From positions 1,674,001 to 1,738,000 of the forward strand of contig NZ_JBHFPV010000001.1 of the NCBI RefSeq assembly GCF_042611095.1: a stretch of 64,000 nt of DNA, given 5' to 3'. The notes below the pieces were generated by a model. That model saw nothing but the letters and a program-made list of their open reading frames with translations. It did not search any database and was not told the origin of the DNA. This document shows positions 42,660-51,569 of this stretch, one piece after another. The number at the start of each line of letters is the position of its first letter. The first letter of the stretch is position 1. Origin of the DNA: Meishania litoralis. GTDB lineage: Bacteria > Bacteroidota > Bacteroidia > Flavobacteriales > Flavobacteriaceae. The translations under genes were made by a program, and so were the position numbers.

Positions 42660-43550
42660 TTGCCGTTGAGACTTCAAGATATTCCACGTGTACCCATGAT
42701 TTCCAAAAAGGACTTTATGGAACATTATTTCAGGCCGCAAAAGCCTGTAGTAATTGAACGCACCATCGAAGATTGGCCAGCTTTTCAAAAATGGAACCTT
42801 GACTATATGAAGCAGGTCGGAGGTGAAAAAATCGTACCACTTTATGATGATAGACCGGTTCACCATGAAGATGGCTTTAATGAGCCCCATGCCCGAATGA
42901 AGATGTCAGATTATATCGACTTGTTAAAGTCTGAACCTACCAAATACCGTATTTTTCTCTGGAATATTTTAAAGGAAGTACCTGAACTTCAAGATGACTT
43001 TACGTTTCCTGATTTTGGCCTTCGCTTGATGAAGAAGCTGCCGATGTTGTTTTTCGGGGGGAGAAACTCATATACCTTCATGCACTACGATATCGATTTG
43101 GCGAATATTTTTCATTTTCATTTCGAGGGAATAAAGGAGTGTATCTTGTTTTCACCGTCGCAAACCAAATACCTATACAAGGTGCCACATTCGTTGATTA
43201 CCCATGAAAGTATCGATTTTTCGAATCCCGATTATGAAAAATGGCCGGCATTACAAAGGGCTTCAGGTTACAGAACACAACTGAAACATGGTGAGATGCT
43301 ATATATGCCAGAAGGGTACTGGCACTACATGAAATACTTGACCCCTGGGTTTTCGATGAGCCTGCGCGCCATTGCACGAAATCCCAAAAATTTGGGCACG
43401 GCCTTTTATAATGTATTGGTCATGCGCCACTATGATGGACTGATGCGAAAATTAAAAGGGCAAAAATGGATCGATCAAAAGAACAAGAAAGCCATTCAGG
43501 TCACGAATGAAAATTTTGAAACTTTTAGGTCGGGCACGATCAAAATCTAA
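42660..43550 (+). CDS. Cupin-like (JmjC) Fe(II)/2-oxoglutarate oxygenase-type protein
   Basis: A 296-residue JmjC-type cupin-like domain protein. Metal ligands are visible: H142-x-D144 (FMHYDIDLANIFH) and distal H222 (YMPEGYWHYMKY). The N-terminal IPRVPMISKKDFMEHYFRPQKPVVIE segment is typical of the cupin_8 family. Such enzymes hydroxylate proteins or small molecules using Fe(II) and 2-oxoglutarate. The start is TTG at 42660; ATG at 42696 is an alternative. It lies 72 bp after bioB, with no known link to biotin. Confidence 0.85.
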   Translation: MPLRLQDIPRVPMISKKDFMEHYFRPQKPVVIERTIEDWPAFQKWNLDYMKQVGGEKIVPLYDDRPVHHEDGFNEPHARMKMSDYIDLLKSEPTKYRIFLWNILKEVPELQDDFTFPDFGLRLMKKLPMLFFGGRNSYTFMHYDIDLANIFHFHFEGIKECILFSPSQTKYLYKVPHSLITHESIDFSNPDYEKWPALQRASGYRTQLKHGEMLYMPEGYWHYMKYLTPGFSMSLRAIARNPKNLGTAFYNVLVMRHYDGLMRKLKGQKWIDQKNKKAIQVTNENFETFRSGTIKI

Positions 43551-43553
43551 GAA

Positions 43554-44027
43554 TTATTTGGTAAGCTCGTTTATTTTGGCGTACACCAAATCGCTTTCCC
43601 AACCACGATAGAAAAGATAGTCGGCCAATTTCTTTTTTCTTTTAAGAAGATCGTTACTAGCCAGCGACTCCCACTTTTTTTCAGCTAAAAGGTGAAACGA
43701 TTTGAGGTAAGCATCCTCATGAATTTCCTCAAGTGCCGATGCTATATTATATTTTGAAATTTTGCGCTGCTCAAGTTCATTGATTATACGATTTCGCCCC
43801 CATTTTTTGATACTGAACTTACCATGGACAAAGGTTTTGGCAAAACGTTCTTCGTTCAGGTAGTCGTTGTTGATGAGGTGCACTACAATTTGGTCGATTT
43901 CATCATTTCGAATTCCAAGTTCCCATAGTTTGTTCCTTACTTCTATGTGGCAACGTTCTTGATAGGCGCAATAGCGTTCCAGTTTTTTGAGGGCTTCCTT
44001 AAACGTAAATTTAGAGTGTCGGGCCAT
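43554..44027 (-). CDS. recX: Regulatory protein RecX
   Basis: 157 residues with the RecX three-helix repeats: FKEALKKLERYCAYQERCHIEVRNKLWELG, DQIVVHLINNDYLNEERFAKTFVHGKFSIKKWGRNRI, and YLKSFHLLAEKKWESL. RecX modulates RecA filaments. recA is not in the window. It is on the opposite strand to the cupin-like gene and ends 3 bp from it. Confidence 0.9.
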   Translation of the reverse strand: MARHSKFTFKEALKKLERYCAYQERCHIEVRNKLWELGIRNDEIDQIVVHLINNDYLNEERFAKTFVHGKFSIKKWGRNRIINELEQRKISKYNIASALEEIHEDAYLKSFHLLAEKKWESLASNDLLKRKKKLADYLFYRGWESDLVYAKINELTK

Positions 44028-44067
44028 AAGATCAAAGAGGGTTCTTAGTCAATCGTGTAAAACATTT

Positions 44068-44850
44068 TCAACCGAATTTTGCGATTAGATAAGCAACTAT
44101 TACCGTTGCCACTGTGAATGCGGATAAAATCGCAATGAATAAGAGCACCTTTAATATAGATTGGCCGAGCGATAGCCTATAGAGCTTTCCATAGGCATAA
44201 GTATAGAACACAAGGAGTAACAAAGAATTTAGGCCATATAATAAGGGATGGGTCACAAGACTGATTAAGAACAATATTGAAATCGAAATAAAACTGAGCC
44301 CTTGAATGAAACTATTGATTACTATATGTTCTCCGTAGTTATAGGGCCTACGATAAATAATGAATGCCAAAAAAGAATAAATCGGCAATAATAGTACAAC
44401 AAGAATGTTGAAGTATTTGAGCATGAACCTTGTTTGCTTTTCGCTTGATTCGAGCTGTTCAGCCTGAAATTCCCCAGATGCGTACGGACCTCCCAATTTT
44501 TCTGCCATCCATTCCATTTGTGCTTTTTGGGCCCCTTTGTTGGCCTCGATAAACTGTTCGTCAAAAAAGTTAAAGGTAAGTATGGCAACAGTCATACCTA
44601 TTACCAAAAAGGTAAAAGGGTTTACATATTTTTTTCGGGTTCCTTCTAAATACTCCTTAAAAAGAAGGCCGGGTTCGGTTATCAAAGTTCTTATGGTAAA
44701 GAAATACTTAGTGTCCCATCCGAAGACATTTTGGACTATATCTGAAAGCAACCCTATTGCCGTTATTCGCTTTTTTACCACTTTGGCCCCACATTCATCA
44801 CAAAAGTTGGAGGTTTCAGAAAGTTCAGATTTGCAGTTTTTGCAGGTCAT
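44068..44850 (-). CDS. DUF3667 membrane protein with zinc ribbon
   Basis: I start at the Met of MTCKNCKSELSETSNFCDECG (260 residues). That N-terminus is a C4 zinc ribbon, followed by YFFTIRTLITEPGLLFKEYLEGTRKKYVNPFTFLVIG, the DUF3667 signature, and about five transmembrane helices to the end. It is an inner-membrane protein of unknown role, common in Bacteroidota. The DUF4177-like gene is 22 bp upstream on the same strand. Confidence 0.85.
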   Translation of the reverse strand: MTCKNCKSELSETSNFCDECGAKVVKKRITAIGLLSDIVQNVFGWDTKYFFTIRTLITEPGLLFKEYLEGTRKKYVNPFTFLVIGMTVAILTFNFFDEQFIEANKGAQKAQMEWMAEKLGGPYASGEFQAEQLESSEKQTRFMLKYFNILVVLLLPIYSFLAFIIYRRPYNYGEHIVINSFIQGLSFISISILFLISLVTHPLLYGLNSLLLLVFYTYAYGKLYRLSLGQSILKVLLFIAILSAFTVATVIVAYLIAKFG

Positions 44851-44872
44851 TTTAAGGTCGGTCGTATTAGGT

Positions 44873-45073
44873 TCAAACTTCTCGCTCAAAATAAAGATAA
44901 TAGTACATGGCATATCCAAATTTCGATGCGTCGGTCGAGGTCAATGTCCAGCCCTCTTTGCTATTTTTATCCAAAAGCTCTTGGATTTTTTCGGTAGAGT
45001 CTTTTAATATGTGATTGGTGTCTAGGGTAAGTTTTGAATATAGAAGAAACGATTCTACTTTGTATTTTTTCAT
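44873..45073 (-). CDS. Small DUF4177-like protein
   Basis: I start at the Met of MKKYKVESFLLYSKL (66 residues). The pattern fits DUF4177: a strand, a helix ending KIQELLDKNSKEGWTLTSTDAS, and a final YYYLYFEREV strand. It is cytoplasmic and of unknown function. It precedes the DUF3667 gene by 22 bp; the pair probably shares a transcript. Confidence 0.65.
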   Translation of the reverse strand: MKKYKVESFLLYSKLTLDTNHILKDSTEKIQELLDKNSKEGWTLTSTDASKFGYAMYYYLYFEREV

Positions 45074-45142
45074 GAAGTACGGCTTTAAAATGGTAAAATA
45101 CAAAAACCTTTTGAGCGCTTGGGTTATGAAGGGCCTAAAAAC

Positions 45143-45177
45143 AAAAAAAGCGACCTCCTGTAGCAGAAGGTCGCTTT
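45143..45177 (-). terminator. Terminator after rng
   Basis: On the minus strand a 10-bp stem (aaagcgacct and aggtcgcttt on the plus strand, 11-nt loop) is followed by a T run, 7 bp after the rng stop. Confidence 0.75.
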
Positions 45178-45183
45178 GATATC

Positions 45184-46773
45184 TTAATAAATGGTTTTGC
45201 CGTCTTTGTTCTTAAAACGGTATTCGAGATACGTATAGGCATCCCTAGGTTGTATTTTGATCCATCGTTTGTGCTCCAAGAACCACTTGGTGCGAATCGA
45301 CGGGAAACCTTTGGTCAGATAGGCCGCAATAAAAGGGTGCAAGTTTAGGGTGATACTGTTATCTTTTGCAGGGCCTTTCAATAGCTTCTCCAAATCATTG
45401 TTGATTCTTTCAATCAACGAAATCGGGGCTTCCACCTCTTGGCCATTGATGCCATTGGGGTTCACCTCGGTTGTTTTGATATTCATTTCGGGCCTTACCC
45501 GTTGTCTGGTAATCTGTATAAGTCCGAATTTGCTCGGTGGCAATATCTTATGCTTTGCACGATCATCTTTCATTTCATCGCGAAGATGTTCGAACAACTT
45601 TTTTCTGTGCGGTGCCTTTACCATATCTATGAAATCGACCACAATGATGCCTCCCATATCGCGAAGACGTAATTGTCTTGCTATTTCGGAAGCTGCCAAG
45701 AGATTGACCTCCAAAGCAGTATCTTCTTGGTTTTTAGCCTTGTTCGAACGGTTACCGCTGTTTACATCGATAACGTGCAAGGCTTCGGTATGTTCGATGA
45801 TAAGATAGGCGCCTTTGCTCATCGAAGCGGTACGCCCGAATGATGTTTTTATCTGGCGATCGATCCCGAATTTTTCAAAGATCGGTACCGATGATCTATA
45901 CAGTTTGACCATGGACTCTTTGCCCGGCGCAATTTCTTGCACATAGTCTTGAATTTGGGTACAAAGCGTTTCGTCATCAACGTGGATTCCTGTAAAGGAG
46001 TCGTTGAAAACATCCCTAAGTATACTTGAGGCCCTGTTGAGTTCGACAAGTACTTTTGAAGGTGTTGGTGCCTTGTACAATTTTTTGCACATTGCCGACC
46101 ATTTGGCCAACAAGTTTTCTAGATCTTTGTCAAGTTCCGCGACTTTTTTGCCCTCTGCAACTGTCCTGATAATAACCCCGAACCCTGCGGGCTTAATGCT
46201 CTTGACGAGCCTTTTGAGCCTATCTTTCTCTTTATTGCTCCCTATTTTTTGGGAGACCGAAACACGGTCAGAGAAAGGTACCATGACCAAATATCGTCCG
46301 GCTAACGAAAGCTCTGAACTTATTCTTGGCCCCTTGGTAGATATGGGTTCTTTGACAATCTGGACCAACAATGATTGATTGGCCTTAATGACATCGGTTA
46401 TCACACCGTGTTTGTCAATATCTTTGTCAAACGGAAAGTTTTTTAACGAGTAGTCTCTCAACTTTCCCGAACTCACTTGTTTTATGAATTTAAGCATTGA
46501 AGAGAGCTGCGGGCCGAGGTCATGGTAATGCAAAAAAGCATCTTTTTCATAACCAACGTTCACGAAGGCGGCGTTCAGTCCCGTAACGGGTTTACGAACT
46601 TTCGCCAAAAATATATCGCCGACAGAAAAGTCGTTATTGTCTTCTTCTTTGTGCAATTCAGTGAGTTTTCCATCCTTTAACAGTGCAAAATCCACGGCAT
46701 CGGAACTAGATCTTACGATTAATTCTCTATTCACCTGAATGTATTTGTATCTGTCCGTCTTTTGACGGATCAA
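45184..46773 (-). CDS. rng: Ribonuclease E/G
   Basis: 529 residues. An S1 RNA-binding domain spans about residues 35-125 (VGDIFLAKVRKPVTGLNAAFVNVGYEKDAFLHYHDLG). The RNase E/G catalytic core follows, with VIDVNSGNRSNK and GGIIVVDFIDM holding the metal-binding aspartates, and RQRVRPEM near the end. It cleaves single-stranded RNA, including rRNA precursors. A 29-codon basic gene lies upstream on the same strand. Confidence 0.95.
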   Translation of the reverse strand: MIRQKTDRYKYIQVNRELIVRSSSDAVDFALLKDGKLTELHKEEDNNDFSVGDIFLAKVRKPVTGLNAAFVNVGYEKDAFLHYHDLGPQLSSMLKFIKQVSSGKLRDYSLKNFPFDKDIDKHGVITDVIKANQSLLVQIVKEPISTKGPRISSELSLAGRYLVMVPFSDRVSVSQKIGSNKEKDRLKRLVKSIKPAGFGVIIRTVAEGKKVAELDKDLENLLAKWSAMCKKLYKAPTPSKVLVELNRASSILRDVFNDSFTGIHVDDETLCTQIQDYVQEIAPGKESMVKLYRSSVPIFEKFGIDRQIKTSFGRTASMSKGAYLIIEHTEALHVIDVNSGNRSNKAKNQEDTALEVNLLAASEIARQLRLRDMGGIIVVDFIDMVKAPHRKKLFEHLRDEMKDDRAKHKILPPSKFGLIQITRQRVRPEMNIKTTEVNPNGINGQEVEAPISLIERINNDLEKLLKGPAKDNSITLNLHPFIAAYLTKGFPSIRTKWFLEHKRWIKIQPRDAYTYLEYRFKNKDGKTIY

Positions 46774-46873
46774 ATAGATTAAACAATGGTTGAAACAGGT
46801 TTGTGAACCTGCCGAAATCCACTACGGAATTTCTATGTCAATGAACGTATTAAAGTGAAAAAATAGTTTTGAA

Positions 46874-46963
46874 CTACTTTTTCTTGTGGCGGTTAGCTCT
46901 TCTGCGCTTTTTGCGCTTATGGGTAGCTACCTTATGTCTTTTTCTTTTTTTACCACTCGGCAT
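46874..46963 (-). CDS. 29-residue highly basic protein, likely ribosome-associated (AURKAIP1/COX24-like)
   Basis: The frame from CAT at 46961-46963 to CTA at 46874 encodes 29 residues, beginning MPSGKKRKRHKVATHKRKKR and ending NRHKKK. More than half of the residues are Lys or Arg. I recognise this peptide type from Bacteroidota, annotated as an AURKAIP1/COX24 domain protein, related to mitochondrial ribosomal protein mS38. It lies between rng and HU on the same strand, a fitting place for an RNA or ribosome protein. The assignment rests on memory of the motif; expression is inferred. Confidence 0.75.
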   Translation of the reverse strand: MPSGKKRKRHKVATHKRKKRRRANRHKKK

Positions 46964-46991
46964 AAAGTCTTTCTTTAACGATTACTATAAT

Positions 46992-47282
46992 TTATTTTAC
47001 CTGTACATTGCTCTTAACACCTTCTACAAAAACCTTTGCCGGTTTAAAAGCGGGAATATTGTGTGCCGGAATCTTAATGGTAGTATTCTTAGAAATATTC
47101 CTTCCGGTCTTTTCGGCCCTGGTCTTAATGATAAAACTTCCAAAACCACGAAGATATACATTGTCACCGCCCTCAAGAGAGGTCTTTACTTCTTCCATAA
47201 AGGATTCAACCGTAGCCTGTACATCTCCTTTTTCTATTCCCAGTTTATCTGAGATCTTAGATACAATTTCCGCTTTCGTCAT
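46992..47282 (-). CDS. HU-family DNA-binding protein
   Basis: A 96-residue HU/IHF fold: TKAEIVSKISDKLGIEKGDVQATVESFMEEVKTSL, then GGDNVYLRGFGSFIIKTRAEKTGRNISKNTTIKIPAHNIPAFKPAKVFVEGV (RNISKNTT, in place of the classic RNPQT, forms the DNA-intercalating arm). It bends and compacts DNA. A TATATTTG -7 box lies on the minus strand at 47321-47328. Confidence 0.95.
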   Translation of the reverse strand: MTKAEIVSKISDKLGIEKGDVQATVESFMEEVKTSLEGGDNVYLRGFGSFIIKTRAEKTGRNISKNTTIKIPAHNIPAFKPAKVFVEGVKSNVQVK

Positions 47283-47320
47283 CTTGAATAATTAGATTTT
47301 CTGTGTGTTTTTTAGGGATG

Positions 47321-47328
47321 CAAATATA
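47321..47328 (-). promoter_or_regulatory. -7 box of the HU gene
   Basis: CAAATATA on the plus strand reads TATATTTG on the minus strand, a perfect TAnnTTTG box 39 nt before the HU ATG. A TTG lies only 11 nt upstream, so the -33 site is unclear. Confidence 0.45.
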
Positions 47329-47419
47329 TAAATTTAATTCAATCTTTTTCCGTAAAGGACTAATTTTAAGACGAATTCAACTTTTAATACTTTACTTTCG
47401 CACTTCACTGATCTTGCCA

Positions 47420-48466
47420 ATGTCGTTTTCACGTAAAATCTTACTTTGGTATTATAAGTACAAAAGGGACTTGCCTTGGCGAGGCACGAAAGACGCTTAT
47501 AAAATTTGGCTTTCCGAGATAATATTGCAACAGACCCGGGTTGTTCAGGGAGTCCCTTATTATTACAGGTTCATTGAGAAATTTCCTTCGATTTTTGATC
47601 TGGCAGAAGCCTCGGAGGAAGAAGTTTTGAAAATGTGGCAGGGCCTGGGGTATTATTCGCGGGCTCGAAACCTACATGCCACGGCCAAAATCATCGCTCA
47701 AGATTATGGTGGCATTTTTCCAAAAACTTATAAAGAACTATTAAGATTGAAGGGTGTGGGCGATTATACGGCAAGTGCCATAGCCTCAATATGTTTTGAT
47801 GAACCGCGACCCGTGGTGGATGGAAATGTATTTAGGGTTCTGGCGAGGTATTTTGGGGTTGACCTTGCAATCAACAGTACTGAAGGCATCAAATATTTTA
47901 AGCAACTTGCCACAGAGATTATGGCCGTCGACGACATTAGGGATTATAATCAGGGGATCATGGAATTCGGGGCCATTCAGTGCGTTCCTAAAAATCCTGA
48001 TTGCATGCATTGCCCCCTTAATGATGGTTGTAAGGCATTTCAAGAACAAAGGGTGGCCATACTGCCGGTCAAAAAGGGTAAGACCAAGGTACGAAAGCGA
48101 TTTTTTAATTATTTGGTTCCGATCAGTCCTAATGGAAAAACCATTTTGAGGCAGCGAAGGGATAAGGGCATTTGGCGGCATCTCTGGGAATTTCCACTAT
48201 TTGAATCCGGCTCGGTAATCGACACCCAAAAAGTTGAGATCCATGCAGCCGACATCGTTTCGGTTAAAGGAAATATTAACGTACGTAAATATAATGACGG
48301 CCCAATAGTTCATAAATTGTCACATCAACATTTATATACGACCTTTTGGATTATGGAGATAAGCGATGAATTTGACGATGGAATCGATTTTGTCGAAATC
48401 GAAAAATATCCCGTTCCTGTTTTGATAGCCGATTTCTTGAATACGTTCAAAAATTCGTATTTTTAA
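47420..48466 (+). CDS. mutY: A/G-specific adenine glycosylase
   Basis: I start at ATG 47420 (348 residues); the open frame runs further upstream into the HU promoter. HhH-GPD core: SEIILQQTRV (catalytic Glu) and LKGVGDYTASAIASI (catalytic Asp). The [4Fe-4S] loop has C-x6-C-x2-C-x5-C in CVPKNPDCMHCPLNDGC. The C-terminal NUDIX-like domain recognises 8-oxoG. It removes A opposite 8-oxoG. It begins a mutY-ssb-gldE-gldD order known from flavobacteria. Confidence 0.95.
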   Translation: MSFSRKILLWYYKYKRDLPWRGTKDAYKIWLSEIILQQTRVVQGVPYYYRFIEKFPSIFDLAEASEEEVLKMWQGLGYYSRARNLHATAKIIAQDYGGIFPKTYKELLRLKGVGDYTASAIASICFDEPRPVVDGNVFRVLARYFGVDLAINSTEGIKYFKQLATEIMAVDDIRDYNQGIMEFGAIQCVPKNPDCMHCPLNDGCKAFQEQRVAILPVKKGKTKVRKRFFNYLVPISPNGKTILRQRRDKGIWRHLWEFPLFESGSVIDTQKVEIHAADIVSVKGNINVRKYNDGPIVHKLSHQHLYTTFWIMEISDEFDDGIDFVEIEKYPVPVLIADFLNTFKNSYF

Positions 48467-48484
48467 CGGCTAGAAATTATTGTT

Positions 48485-48955
48485 ATGAGCGGAACATTGA
48501 ACAAGGTTATGTTGATAGGGCATTTAGGAGATGAGGTAAAAATGCACTATTTCGAAGGAGGAGGGTCGATTGGGCGATTTCCGATTGCCACCAACGAAAC
48601 ATACACCAACAGACAGACCGGTGAAAAGGTCACCAATACCGAGTGGCACAATATAGTGGTTCGCAACAAGGCCGCTGAAATTTGTGAAAAATACCTTAGT
48701 AAGGGAGATAAGATCTATGTTGAGGGTCGATTAAAGAACCGCCAATGGCAAGGTGAAGACGGCAATACCCGATACACTACCGAAGTGCATGTTCAAGATT
48801 TTACCTTTCTTTCCACCAAAAAGGAAAGTATGGCGAACGCACAAGGGGGGTCAATGCCCCAGAACCAAAATACTTCGGCCGCCCAAGTAGGGCAAAAGGC
48901 CCAAGAAACCTCTGCGTTGTTAGAACCTGAACACGAAGACGACCTGCCGTTCTAG
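48485..48955 (+). CDS. ssb: Single-stranded DNA-binding protein
   Basis: 156 residues: OB-fold beginning MSGTLNKVMLIGHLGDEVKMHYFEGG and TEWHNIVVRNKAAEICEKYLSKGDKIYVEGRL, a disordered Gln/Ala-rich linker, and the acidic tail EDDLPF that binds partner proteins. It protects single-stranded DNA in replication and repair. It is 18 bp after mutY. Confidence 0.96.
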   Translation: MSGTLNKVMLIGHLGDEVKMHYFEGGGSIGRFPIATNETYTNRQTGEKVTNTEWHNIVVRNKAAEICEKYLSKGDKIYVEGRLKNRQWQGEDGNTRYTTEVHVQDFTFLSTKKESMANAQGGSMPQNQNTSAAQVGQKAQETSALLEPEHEDDLPF

Positions 48956-48975
48956 TCAAATAAAAACCGTAACCT

Positions 48976-50301
48976 TTGGATTCTGACCCCGTTAGTTTGC
49001 TCCTCAATTTTATTGCGTTCGACGGTGCCATCGCACTTAAAGTTGTTGTACTATTTTTATTACTTGTGTGTTCTGCATTGATTTCAGGTGCCGAAGTGGC
49101 CTTTTTCGGACTTTCTGCCACCGAAATCAACGAGATTGCCGAGTCAAAGACCTCAAGGGGTTCGATAATAGTCAAGCTCTTGGAACGGCCCAAGAAATTA
49201 CTGGCGACCATTTTAATAGCCAACAATGCTATAAATATTGGCATCGTACTGTTGTTCAGCGTAATCGGCGACACACTTTTTTCGGGTATCGATTATCGGC
49301 TTTTCGGCTTTGTTTCGATACGATTTCTTCTAGAAGTGATAGTTGCCACTTTTTTGATATTGATGTTCGGTGAAATACTGCCGAAGGTTTACGCGAACAG
49401 AAATCAAGTAGCTTTTGCCCACTTTATGGCCTATCCGATGAAAGTTCTTGATTTTCTATTTTCACCATTGAGCCTGCCCATGCGTTCTGGTACAATTTTT
49501 ATGTTCGATAAATTGGGAAAGGAAAAATCGAACCTTAGCGTAGATCATCTTTCTCAGGCCTTGGAGTTGACTTCCGATGGTGATACTACAAAGCAGGAAC
49601 AAAAGATTTTGGAAGGTATCGTTTCTTTCGGAAATACCGACACCAAACAAGTAATGAGGCCACGTATCGATATGTTCGCCCTTGATGAGGACATGAAATT
49701 TCCCGAGGTATTGCTTGAGATCAAGAAGAATGGTTATTCAAGGATCCCCGTTTTTTCGAAGAATATGGACAATGTGAGCGGGGTGCTTTATGTGAAAGAC
49801 CTTTTGCCCTATATTGATAGAAAGACCTTCAACTGGATGTCACTTATACGTGAACCTTATTTTGTGCCCGAAAACAAAAAGCTTGACGACCTCTTGTTGG
49901 AGTTTCAGGACAAGAAAAACCATTTGGCCATCGTCGTAGATGAGTATGGTGGCACCTCTGGCCTTGTGACATTGAACGATATCATAGAGGAAATCGTAGG
50001 TGATATCAGCGATGAATTTGACGATGAAGACCTAGTTTACTCGAAGCTTGACGATTTCAACTATGTTTTCGAAGGAAAAACGACGTTAAAGGATTTCTAT
50101 CGCGTCGCTAAGATCGAGGATGAAGAGCCGTTCGAAGTAAAAAAAGGGGAGTCGGAAACGATTGCCGGTTTTGTTTTGGAAATTTCGGGAGGCTTCCCCA
50201 AAAAAGGAGATAAGGTCGCATTCGACCAGTACCAATTTTTAATCGAGAGTATCGATAAAAAAAGAATAAAACAAATTAAAGTAACCCTGCCCCATGTATA
50301 A
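48976..50301 (+). CDS. gldE: Gliding motility-associated protein GldE (CNNM/CBS domain)
   Basis: 441 residues: a DUF21/CNNM transmembrane region (about 1-170), a CBS pair (about 215-335, with RPRIDMFALDEDMKF and VVDEYGGTSGLVTLNDI), and a CorC/HlyC C-terminal domain (about 350-441). The start must be TTG at 48976 because no ATG occurs in-frame until about codon 130. GldE partly overlaps in function with GldD in Flavobacterium johnsoniae (established). The stop overlaps the gldD start by 8 bp. Confidence 0.92.
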   Translation: MDSDPVSLLLNFIAFDGAIALKVVVLFLLLVCSALISGAEVAFFGLSATEINEIAESKTSRGSIIVKLLERPKKLLATILIANNAINIGIVLLFSVIGDTLFSGIDYRLFGFVSIRFLLEVIVATFLILMFGEILPKVYANRNQVAFAHFMAYPMKVLDFLFSPLSLPMRSGTIFMFDKLGKEKSNLSVDHLSQALELTSDGDTTKQEQKILEGIVSFGNTDTKQVMRPRIDMFALDEDMKFPEVLLEIKKNGYSRIPVFSKNMDNVSGVLYVKDLLPYIDRKTFNWMSLIREPYFVPENKKLDDLLLEFQDKKNHLAIVVDEYGGTSGLVTLNDIIEEIVGDISDEFDDEDLVYSKLDDFNYVFEGKTTLKDFYRVAKIEDEEPFEVKKGESETIAGFVLEISGGFPKKGDKVAFDQYQFLIESIDKKRIKQIKVTLPHV

Positions 50302-50851
50302 TAGATTAACCGTTGGTTTGTTGATAGGTGTGTTCGTTTTTATGGGCTGTAAAGACGAGCTTCTTCCCAAGCCGAAGGCAATGTTGCGACTAGAGTATCC
50401 GCAACCGAAAATGGGCGAGCTGCAGACCGACCACTTTCGGTTCCGGTACAATGAAATGGCGCATCTTAAAAACCGGACGAGCAGTTCCATGGAACTTGAC
50501 TATCCGCTGATGAAAGGCTCGATCTTCATCAATTATAAAAGGGTCGATGACAACCTTGAAAAGTTGCTCTCGGATGCTCAAAAACTTTCTTACGAACATT
50601 CTATAAAGGCTGACGGCATATCGGAACAACCTTTCATTAATGTCGAAGACGAAGTATATGGCATGTTCTATAAGGTCACCGGTGATGCCGCCTCACAGGC
50701 TCAGTTCTATGTCACCGATAGTACCGAACATTTTGTGACCGGCTCGTTGTATTTTTATGCAAGACCGAACTACGATTCCATTTATCCCGCGGCCGAGTAC
50801 CTTCAAAATGATATCCGCAAGATTATGGAAAGTCTAAGCTGGAAGAAGTAG
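50294..50851 (+). CDS. gldD: Gliding motility lipoprotein GldD
   Basis: 185 residues with signal and lipobox (LIGVFVFMGC, C19) and the GldD stretch KDELLPKPKAMLRLEYPQPK, then DYPLMKGSIFINYKRVDDNL. GldD is required for gliding and for type IX secretion in F. johnsoniae (established knowledge). It overlaps gldE by 8 bp, so translation is coupled. Presence of gldD alone does not prove that this organism glides. Confidence 0.95.
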   Translation: MYNRLTVGLLIGVFVFMGCKDELLPKPKAMLRLEYPQPKMGELQTDHFRFRYNEMAHLKNRTSSSMELDYPLMKGSIFINYKRVDDNLEKLLSDAQKLSYEHSIKADGISEQPFINVEDEVYGMFYKVTGDAASQAQFYVTDSTEHFVTGSLYFYARPNYDSIYPAAEYLQNDIRKIMESLSWKK

Positions 50852-50858
50852 CTTACGA

Positions 50859-51287
50859 TTATTTGAGAAGATTTTCGGCTTTTTCAAGACTTGAATTGAT
50901 TGCATCGGCCACTTCCTTGATTTTCTTTTCCTCGGCGTCAAGCAATTTTTGTTTTTCTTCAGAAAGTGCCTTGCCCTTATGTATTTCTTCATAGTGGAAT
51001 TTATTTCCGAAGTCCTTCATCCAATCCATCATGGCTTTGTGCGCCGTTTGTAGATCTTCGCGCGCCTCCCTATATTTCAGACCCATTTCAGTACTGTCTT
51101 CTTTTGAACTGAGTTCGCTTACCAATTTGCCAAAACGACTCATTTTGGGCATGACCTCGTCATGAATGGCTATGATTTCTTTCAATTGAGTGTTTGACAA
51201 TGTCTCGGCCTTTTTTTCTTCGTCTTTACAAGATGAGATTATCAGTACAAAGGCCAATAGGCAAATTATAAATATGCTTTTTTGCAT
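50859..51287 (-). CDS. Small coiled-coil lipoprotein, function unknown
   Basis: I start at the Met of MQKSIFIICLLAFVLIISSC (142 residues), giving a lipobox at C20. The mature part is highly charged and almost all helical, rich in Lys and Glu (KDEEKKAETLSNTQLKEII to SSLEKAENLLK). It is probably a membrane-anchored periplasmic protein. It is convergent with gldD, 7 bp away. I cannot assign a function. Confidence 0.7.
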   Translation of the reverse strand: MQKSIFIICLLAFVLIISSCKDEEKKAETLSNTQLKEIIAIHDEVMPKMSRFGKLVSELSSKEDSTEMGLKYREAREDLQTAHKAMMDWMKDFGNKFHYEEIHKGKALSEEKQKLLDAEEKKIKEVADAINSSLEKAENLLK

Positions 51288-51569
51288 CATTATCCAGGAA
51301 TATGACATTTGGAATTAAGAACAATTAGTATGCGAAGGTTGTACATTACAAAGATAAAAAATGCACTTAAGAACTAGAAGTTAAAATCATGTCGAATGCC
51401 ATTCGGAGTGTATTTTAGGCATTTCAGGATACCTTGGTGATATTCAATCCGAACCTTTTAATGTTCCTTGCGAACTATTATCACATGGGTTCATTATTTT
51501 TTTTGGACTTTCTCTTAGCTGAGATGCTACCTATTTGTAATACTCTTGGTTTTTGCTTAATTTGAAGGG

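Noticed and set aside
47303..47419. An N-terminal extension of MutY
   Set aside because: It runs through the HU promoter region; MutY homology begins at MSFSRKILLWYYK.
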